A stretch of DNA of 10,606 nt from Pseudomonadota bacterium (lineage in GTDB: Bacteria > Pseudomonadota > Alphaproteobacteria > Caulobacterales > Aquidulcibacteraceae): NCBI GenBank assembly GCA_023461135.1, contig JAEWNX010000083.1:1-10606 (forward strand), in the 5' to 3' direction. Every line of letters starts with the position of its first letter. Positions within the stretch are counted from its first letter, which is position 1. The notes below the pieces were generated by a model that was given only the letters and a program-made list of their open reading frames with translations, did not search any database and was not told the origin of the DNA. Shown one piece after another: positions 4,705-10,606 of the stretch. The position numbers and the translations under genes are program-made.

Positions 4705-5538
4705 TCAGCCGAAGGCGATGAAGCCAGCGCCAGCGGCGACGATCACCGCGCCAATCCAGCGTCGGAGCCCCAACCGCTCGCGAAGGAAGATGAAGGCGAT
4801 CAGCGCGCCGAACACCACCGAGGTCTCGCGCAGAGCCGTCACCTGAGCAATCGGCGCAAAGGTTTGCGCCCAGAGCACCAGCCCATAACCCAAGAAGCTG
4901 ATCACGCCGATGGCGAGACCACGGATCGGTTGCACCATGGCGTCGGTCCAGAGCTTCCGTCCGCGACGCCAATAGGCAAAGGCGATCATTGGCACGCCCA
5001 TGATGCCCGACGTCCACGCCACATACACGAGCGCATCGCCCGCCATGCGCGCGCCGAGCGCATCGACCAGAGAGTACGCGGAGATGCAGAGGCCGATGCC
5101 TAGCGCCCAGAGCGTCGCCTTCATAGGCGCGCGCGGACTGAAACCGACGCAGAGCACGCCAACCGAGACAAGGGCGACACCGGCCATCTTCACCGGCGGC
5201 GGGATTTCGTACGCTGTGAGCGCCGCACCAAACGCCACCAGCATCGGCGCAGAGCCGCGCGACAGCGTGTAGATGTGGCTCATGTCGCCAACGTCGTAGG
5301 CGTTGAACAGCGTGTACCAGTAGACGAGATGGATCAGCACGGACGCCGCAAGATACGGCCATGCCTCGGCGCACGGCGCGCCCCAAATCGCGGCGATCAC
5401 GGCCCAGGTGAGGATGCCGCCGACGGCAATTAGGAAGGCGTCGGCGATGCGGTCGCCACGCCCGCCCTTCAGCGCGGCGTTCCAGCTGGCGTGGATGAGC
5501 GCCGACAGTAGAGCGGCGCCAATGGCGAGCGGCGGCAT
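4705..5538 (-). CDS. EamA/DMT-family transporter
   Basis: A 277-residue, very hydrophobic protein with about ten predicted membrane helices, arranged as two repeated five-helix EamA units. The first unit opens with LLSALIHASWNAALKG, a common start of this drug/metabolite transporter family. The second contains GYGLVLWAQTFAPIAQVTALRETSVVFGAL, and then FIFLRERLGLRRWIGAVIVAAGAGFIAFG, the characteristic last helices. These proteins sit in the inner membrane and move small metabolites or amino acids, often outwards. The substrate cannot be told from sequence. The start at 5538 has only a weak ribosome binding site. It is the first gene of a likely operon with folB (14-nt gap) and the SDR. Pterin or folate-precursor transport is a guess from the neighbourhood only. 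It is transcribed divergently from the saccharopine-dehydrogenase-like gene. Confidence 0.88.
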   Translation of the reverse strand: MPPLAIGAALLSALIHASWNAALKGGRGDRIADAFLIAVGGILTWAVIAAIWGAPCAEAWPYLAASVLIHLVYWYTLFNAYDVGDMSHIYTLSRGSAPMLVAFGAALTAYEIPPPVKMAGVALVSVGVLCVGFSPRAPMKATLWALGIGLCISAYSLVDALGARMAGDALVYVAWTSGIMGVPMIAFAYWRRGRKLWTDAMVQPIRGLAIGVISFLGYGLVLWAQTFAPIAQVTALRETSVVFGALIAFIFLRERLGLRRWIGAVIVAAGAGFIAFG

Positions 5539-5592
5539 GAGTCCCAGAGACTAAAGCATGTACCGTGGCGTCAGCGTGAGCCCAAAGCGAAT

Positions 5593-5640
5593 GGCTCCCC
5601 TCCTTCGGCGCCGCATGCTAGCGGTAGCGGCGGGGGAGCC
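5593..5640 (+). promoter_or_regulatory. Potential RNA hairpin masking the ribosome binding site
   Basis: GGCTCCCC (5593-5600) is a perfect complement of GGGGAGCC (5633-5640), which contains the Shine-Dalgarno of the next gene. Directly inside, CGCCGC (5609-5614) pairs with GCGGCG (5627-5632). The result is a 14-bp stem with an 8-nt bulge on one side, just before the ATG at 5642. It would hide the site if transcription starts upstream of 5593. Confidence 0.4.
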
Positions 5641-5641
5641 C

Positions 5642-6859
5642 ATGAGCGCACAGGAATTCGACATCATCGTCTATGGCGCAACCGGCTTCACAGGCCGGCT
5701 GGTAGCTGAGCACTTGCTGCGTACCTACGGCGCTCAAGGCGACGTGCGCTGGGCGTTGGCCGGCCGCGACACGCAGAAGCTGAAGCAGGTGCGTGCGGAC
5801 ATCGGCGCGCCGGTGGACTTTCCGCTGATCGAGGCCAAGGCCAACGATGCCGGCGCGCTCGATGCGCTGGCGCATCGCGGGCGCGTGGTGATCACGACGG
5901 TTGGGCCCTATCAACGCTATGGTGAAGGCTTGGTCGCGGCATGCGCGCGCGCCGGGACCGATTACGTCGATCTCTGCGGTGAGCCGAACTGGATGGCCGA
6001 AATGATCGGCAGATACGACAAGGCCGCGAAGGACAGCGGCGCGCGCATCGTCTTCTCGTGCGGCTTCGACTCCATCCCGTTTGACGGCGGCGTCTTCTAT
6101 TTGCAGCAGGAAGCCAAGCAGCGCTTCGGCCAGCCACTGCGCGATGTGCGCGCACGCGTGCGACGCATGAAAGGGGGCTTCTCCGGCGGGACGGCGGCAA
6201 GCTTGCTGGCGACGCTGGAAGCGGTGAAGCGCGATCCGAAGCTCGCGCACACGATGGCTAATCCGTTCGCGCTCTCGCCCGAAACGCTCGCGCCTCAGCC
6301 GCCGCTCGACGCCGTCGTGCATGACGAAGACATTCCCGGCTGGGCGGCCCCCTTCGTGATGGCGGCGATCAACACGAAGAACGTGCACCGTACCAACGCG
6401 CTGCGCGGTTATCCCTACGGACGCGATTTCACCTACAGCGAAATGATGTTCACGGGAGATGGGGCAAAGGGCCAAGCGCGTGCACGCGCCGCGCTGCGCC
6501 AATCGCGGTTGCAGAATGCTGTCCTTACGTTCGGTCCGACGCGCGCGCTGCTGAAGCGGTTCGCGTTGCCCAAGCCCGGCGAAGGACCGAGCAAGCAAGA
6601 CCGCGAAACGGGCAATTACGAAGCGCTGTTCGTCGGCAAGACGGCGGATGGTTCGTCGCTCCGCGCCAGCGTCAGCGGCGACATGGATCCCGGCTACGGC
6701 TCAACCTCGAAGATGATTTCGGAAACCGCGCTCTGCCTCAACGATACGCCGCGCGAACAAACCCCCGGCGGCGTCTGGACCCCTTTCGCCGCCATGGGCG
6801 ATGCGCTGATCGACCGCTTGCAGATGAAGGCTGGGCTAACGTTCAGGCTGGAGAACTAG
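5642..6859 (+). CDS. Saccharopine dehydrogenase-like / trans-acting enoyl reductase family protein
   Basis: A 405-residue protein. The ATG at 5642 was chosen because GGGGAG (5633-5638) precedes it, although with only 3 nt spacing, and because homology begins within a few residues. Upstream in-frame ATGs at 5558 and 5591 would add a basic, unconserved extension. An NADP-binding Rossmann motif, YGATGFTGRL, is at 11-20 (G12, G15, G18), followed by RWALAGRD, VGPYQRYGEGLVAACARAGTDYVDLCGE segments (87-114) and CGFDSIPFDGG (140-150). This combination marks the group related to eukaryotic SCCPDH and to mycobacterial trans-acting enoyl reductase Rv2953, which serves polyketide lipid synthesis. No polyketide or lipid synthase lies here, so the substrate is unknown; true saccharopine metabolism is unlikely. 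It is divergent from the EamA gene and converges on the aminotransferase. Confidence 0.87.
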   Translation: MSAQEFDIIVYGATGFTGRLVAEHLLRTYGAQGDVRWALAGRDTQKLKQVRADIGAPVDFPLIEAKANDAGALDALAHRGRVVITTVGPYQRYGEGLVAACARAGTDYVDLCGEPNWMAEMIGRYDKAAKDSGARIVFSCGFDSIPFDGGVFYLQQEAKQRFGQPLRDVRARVRRMKGGFSGGTAASLLATLEAVKRDPKLAHTMANPFALSPETLAPQPPLDAVVHDEDIPGWAAPFVMAAINTKNVHRTNALRGYPYGRDFTYSEMMFTGDGAKGQARARAALRQSRLQNAVLTFGPTRALLKRFALPKPGEGPSKQDRETGNYEALFVGKTADGSSLRASVSGDMDPGYGSTSKMISETALCLNDTPREQTPGGVWTPFAAMGDALIDRLQMKAGLTFRLEN

Positions 6860-6862
6860 CCC

Positions 6863-6878
6863 GGACCGCTGGCGGTCC
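6863..6878. terminator. Hairpin in the 22-bp gap between convergent genes
   Basis: GGACCG (6863-6868) pairs with CGGTCC (6873-6878) around a 4-nt loop. It lies exactly between the two facing stop codons. There is no T-run, so termination is only suggested by position. Confidence 0.35.
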
Positions 6879-6881
6879 AGG

Positions 6882-8365
<1,484 letters not shown>

Positions 8366-10537
8366 GTGAGGCGGATTCTTCTTTCGGCGTCGGCTGCTTT
8401 GTTCGCGGTGAGCGGCGTGACGCAGGCGCAACAACCGCTGCCTCCACCTTCTCCTCCCGCGCCGGCCGGGGCGGATTCGCTTACGGAAGAAGAGATCGAC
8501 GAAGAGGACCCGATCGTCGTCCTCGCGCCGGGCGACCAAGTACGCATCGACCGTCGTACGTACACGCTCCGCGAAGACCCGGCTGCGCAGTCGAGCAACA
8601 TGTTCGATGTGCTGGGGCGCATCCCCTCGGTGAGCGTGGCGCCATCGGGCGCCATCTCCCTTCTCGGCGCCGACAACGTCACCATCCAGATCAACGGCCA
8701 GCCGGTGCCGGGCGCGAACCTGGAACAGGTGCTGCGCGGCATCACGGGCGCGGAGGTCGAGCGCATCGAGGTTATCACCAATCCGGGCGCGCAGTATTCG
8801 GCGGCCGCCTCAGGCGGCATCATCAACATCATCACGCGCCAGCGATTCAATGGCGGGCTTACCGGCTCGGTCCAGGCCGGCGTCGACACGCTCGGCAGCT
8901 ATCACATGGGCATTTCGCCGAACTGGTCGCGCGGGCCGTGGTCGCTCAGCGGCAGTTTCGGCGGCTGGGGTGGAGAGCAGGCGCAGGATTTCCAGCGCGA
9001 GCGCACTGTCCTCAGCTCCGGCGACACCACCCTCGAAGAAGGCGAGCAGAACGTGGAGTTCGGCGGCTATTATGTCGGACGCGCCACCGTTGGCTATCGC
9101 CCGACCGAGAAGCGCCGCTTCACCCTCGCGCTCGATCACGTGCGCGGCGGCAACGACATCATGCGCGATACGGAGACGACCGAGCTAGGCGTGCCCGTGT
9201 CGGCGCAGTCGTATTTGAACATGGTCGAGTTCTACAACGACGGCGTTACGTTCGAATTCCAGCAGGACGGCGCTCGGCCGCGCGAATTGTTCAAGGCCAA
9301 TTTCTCGGTGGGCAATAACGGCGTCGAGTTCGAGCAGGAATTCGGCTTCGATCCGGTGCTGGGCGCGCCCAGCCAGTTCGTGTCGCGCAACCACCAGGAC
9401 ACAAACAGCGCGAACGCTCGCGTCGAATACGAGCGGCCCTTCTCCGAAGAACGCTTCCTCACCGTGGGGGTCTCGCTCGATGGCTCGAAAACCGAGATCG
9501 AGAACGCGCGCGAAACGCTTGTCGGGCCGGCGCTTCCCCCGGATTACGCCGCTCTGCTTGAGGGCCGGCAGGAAACGCAGGCGGCGTTCGGCACATACCA
9601 GTTTGGCCTGGGCGATTGGACGTTCCAGCCCGGTGTGCGCGCGGAAAATTATCGCCGTGAGGTGGTTTCGGGCGGCCTCGAAACCGACGACGTCGATATG
9701 CGCTACTTCCCCAGCATCCACATCCGCCGGCCCTGGGGCGACAACATCAACATTGATCTCAGCTACACGAACCGCATCCAGCGGCCCGGCCTGCAACAAC
9801 TCGATCCCGCGCTGCGCTTCGTGGACGTGAATCGCGCCTTGCAGGGCAATCCCGATCTGGAGCCCTCGCTGACGGACGCGTACGAAGCGAACTTCACCTA
9901 TCAGCGGCAAGGCCGAAGCTTGAGCCTCACCTTCTACGACCGCATCAGCGAGGACATCTTTTCTCCGTTCACCGAGACGCTGATCGACGGCACCATCCTG
10001 ACCACCACCGTCAACGCCGGCACGAGCGAGCAGCGCGGCATGCAAGCGATCCTGCGCGGACCGCTGAGCGAGCACTGGCGCTATTCGGCGAACGTCAATC
10101 TGATGGAGCGCGAGTTCGACTTCCTGCGCGCCGGCGTGATCGAACGGCGCAACGAGTTCGAGTATGACGGCTCGGCTTCGCTGGAATACCGCGACAGCGA
10201 TCAGAATGCGCTCGGCGCCGATCAGATCCAGTTCGAACTTCGATTCCAGGGGCCGCGCCATACTTTGCAGAGCGACCTGGACGAGTTCGTCGTCGCCAAC
10301 TTCACATGGCGGCGGAAGTTGACCGACCGGCTCTACGGGACGCTCTCGGCGCAGGATATCTTCAGCTCGCAAAGCAACGTGAACGAGATCACGACCGACA
10401 CCTATTTCGAGCGCACGGAGTTCGAGAGCCCAGGCACACGGGTTCGCTTTGCGCTGACTTGGCAGTTCGGCGATGGCCCCCAACGCCCGCCGCCGGATCA
10501 GCAGCAGCCGGTCGGACCACCCATCCCGACACAATAG
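8366..10537 (+). CDS. TonB-dependent outer-membrane receptor
   Basis: A 723-residue, complete receptor. The GTG at 8366 gives a signal peptide: RR at 2-3, hydrophobic ILLSASAALFAVSGV, likely cut after TQA (21). A Pro-rich and acidic stretch follows, then DPIVVLA (48-54), a plausible TonB box. The plug domain is at about 70-158: SNMFDVLGRIPSVSV, INGQPVPGANLEQVLRGI, VERIEVITNPGAQYSA and SGGIINIITR. The beta-barrel follows, with NRIQRPGLQQLDP and LQGNPDLEPSLTDAYEANF, features of the OMP_b-brl_3-like barrel subgroup. Barrel strands end near RFALTWQF (about 694-701), and a 22-residue Pro/Gln-rich tail follows. Such proteins import siderophores, vitamins or glycans using energy from TonB-ExbBD. The substrate is not evident, and no neighbouring gene identifies it. 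The start has only GGGGG upstream, so an alternative start is possible. It is a single-gene unit with its own terminator. Confidence 0.9.
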   Translation: MRRILLSASAALFAVSGVTQAQQPLPPPSPPAPAGADSLTEEEIDEEDPIVVLAPGDQVRIDRRTYTLREDPAAQSSNMFDVLGRIPSVSVAPSGAISLLGADNVTIQINGQPVPGANLEQVLRGITGAEVERIEVITNPGAQYSAAASGGIINIITRQRFNGGLTGSVQAGVDTLGSYHMGISPNWSRGPWSLSGSFGGWGGEQAQDFQRERTVLSSGDTTLEEGEQNVEFGGYYVGRATVGYRPTEKRRFTLALDHVRGGNDIMRDTETTELGVPVSAQSYLNMVEFYNDGVTFEFQQDGARPRELFKANFSVGNNGVEFEQEFGFDPVLGAPSQFVSRNHQDTNSANARVEYERPFSEERFLTVGVSLDGSKTEIENARETLVGPALPPDYAALLEGRQETQAAFGTYQFGLGDWTFQPGVRAENYRREVVSGGLETDDVDMRYFPSIHIRRPWGDNINIDLSYTNRIQRPGLQQLDPALRFVDVNRALQGNPDLEPSLTDAYEANFTYQRQGRSLSLTFYDRISEDIFSPFTETLIDGTILTTTVNAGTSEQRGMQAILRGPLSEHWRYSANVNLMEREFDFLRAGVIERRNEFEYDGSASLEYRDSDQNALGADQIQFELRFQGPRHTLQSDLDEFVVANFTWRRKLTDRLYGTLSAQDIFSSQSNVNEITTDTYFERTEFESPGTRVRFALTWQFGDGPQRPPPDQQQPVGPPIPTQ

Positions 10538-10545
10538 GCAAAGTT

Positions 10546-10580
10546 ACGGCCCGGGATTGCTCCCGGGCCGTGCTTGTTCT
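10546..10580 (+). terminator. Rho-independent terminator of TonB receptor gene
   Basis: A perfect 11-bp stem, ACGGCCCGGGA (10546-10556) and TCCCGGGCCGT (10561-10571), with TTGC as loop. It is followed by a T-rich GCTTGTTCT tract and begins 9 nt after the stop codon. Confidence 0.8.
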
Positions 10581-10606
10581 GGACGTTTCCTCTGCCTGTC
10601 TTACTC

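Noticed and set aside
4328..5386. Open frame of 352 codons on the minus strand that would fuse a long N-terminus to FolB
   Set aside because: The upstream part overlaps the EamA transporter in another frame. Homology to FolB begins at the ATG at 4690.
9185..10534. Open frame of 449 codons antisense to the TonB receptor
   Set aside because: No family features; it mirrors the codon pattern of the receptor on the other strand.
10575..10591. GTTCTGGACGTTTCC near the right edge as a second LexA box
   Set aside because: The second half-site is TTCC rather than GTTC at the required N7 spacing.

Overview
The window looks like an ordinary chromosomal segment of a GC-rich alphaproteobacterium, probably near Caulobacterales, Hyphomonadaceae or Rhizobiales. 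This placement is inferred from the strong G/C bias at third codon positions, an alphaproteobacterial-type LexA box (GAAC-N7-GAAC), a ribbon-helix-helix protein of the RHH_4 kind, a class Ib aspartate-type aminotransferase and a TonB-dependent receptor. I see no insertion sequence, phage gene, tRNA, rRNA or CRISPR array.

Layout, left to right. (1) Positions 1-404 (+): the C-terminal end of a LysR-type regulator, cut by the window edge. A GC-rich hairpin separates it from the convergent gene. (2) Positions 440-2857 (-): three genes in one direction, a PA0069/Rv2578c-type radical SAM protein, a membrane-anchored neutral zinc metallopeptidase and a small secreted PepSY protein. The last two are tightly coupled, with the PepSY ribosome binding site overlapping the peptidase stop codon. 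The radical SAM promoter carries a LexA box whose N7 spacer contains the likely -35 element. (3) Positions 2858-3356: a divergent intergenic region with an imperfect direct repeat and a CtrA-like motif, then a small RHH_4 gene (+) with a clear hairpin terminator. (4) Positions 3392-5538 (-): an EamA transporter, a FolB-type dihydroneopterin aldolase and a PTR1/FolM-type SDR, the last two overlapping by ATGA, followed by a 30-residue single-helix membrane or secreted peptide with a good ribosome binding site. (5) Positions 5642-6859 (+): a saccharopine-dehydrogenase-like / trans-acting enoyl reductase protein whose ribosome binding site can be paired into a hairpin. (6) Positions 6882-8090 (-): a PLP-dependent aminotransferase, convergent with the previous gene. 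(7) Positions 8366-10537 (+): a complete TonB-dependent outer-membrane receptor, followed by a hairpin terminator.

Functional connections. The FolB plus PTR1-type reductase pair points to reduced pterin (folate or tetrahydromonapterin) metabolism. The metallopeptidase and PepSY pair suggests a periplasmic protease with a co-made partner or inhibitor. The LexA box suggests that the radical SAM gene, and perhaps the two genes after it, respond to DNA damage. I see no clearly new multi-gene defence or mobile system. The most checkable leads are the LexA-box promoter, the peptidase/PepSY pair, the 30-residue ORF and the ribosome-binding-site-masking hairpin at 5593-5640.
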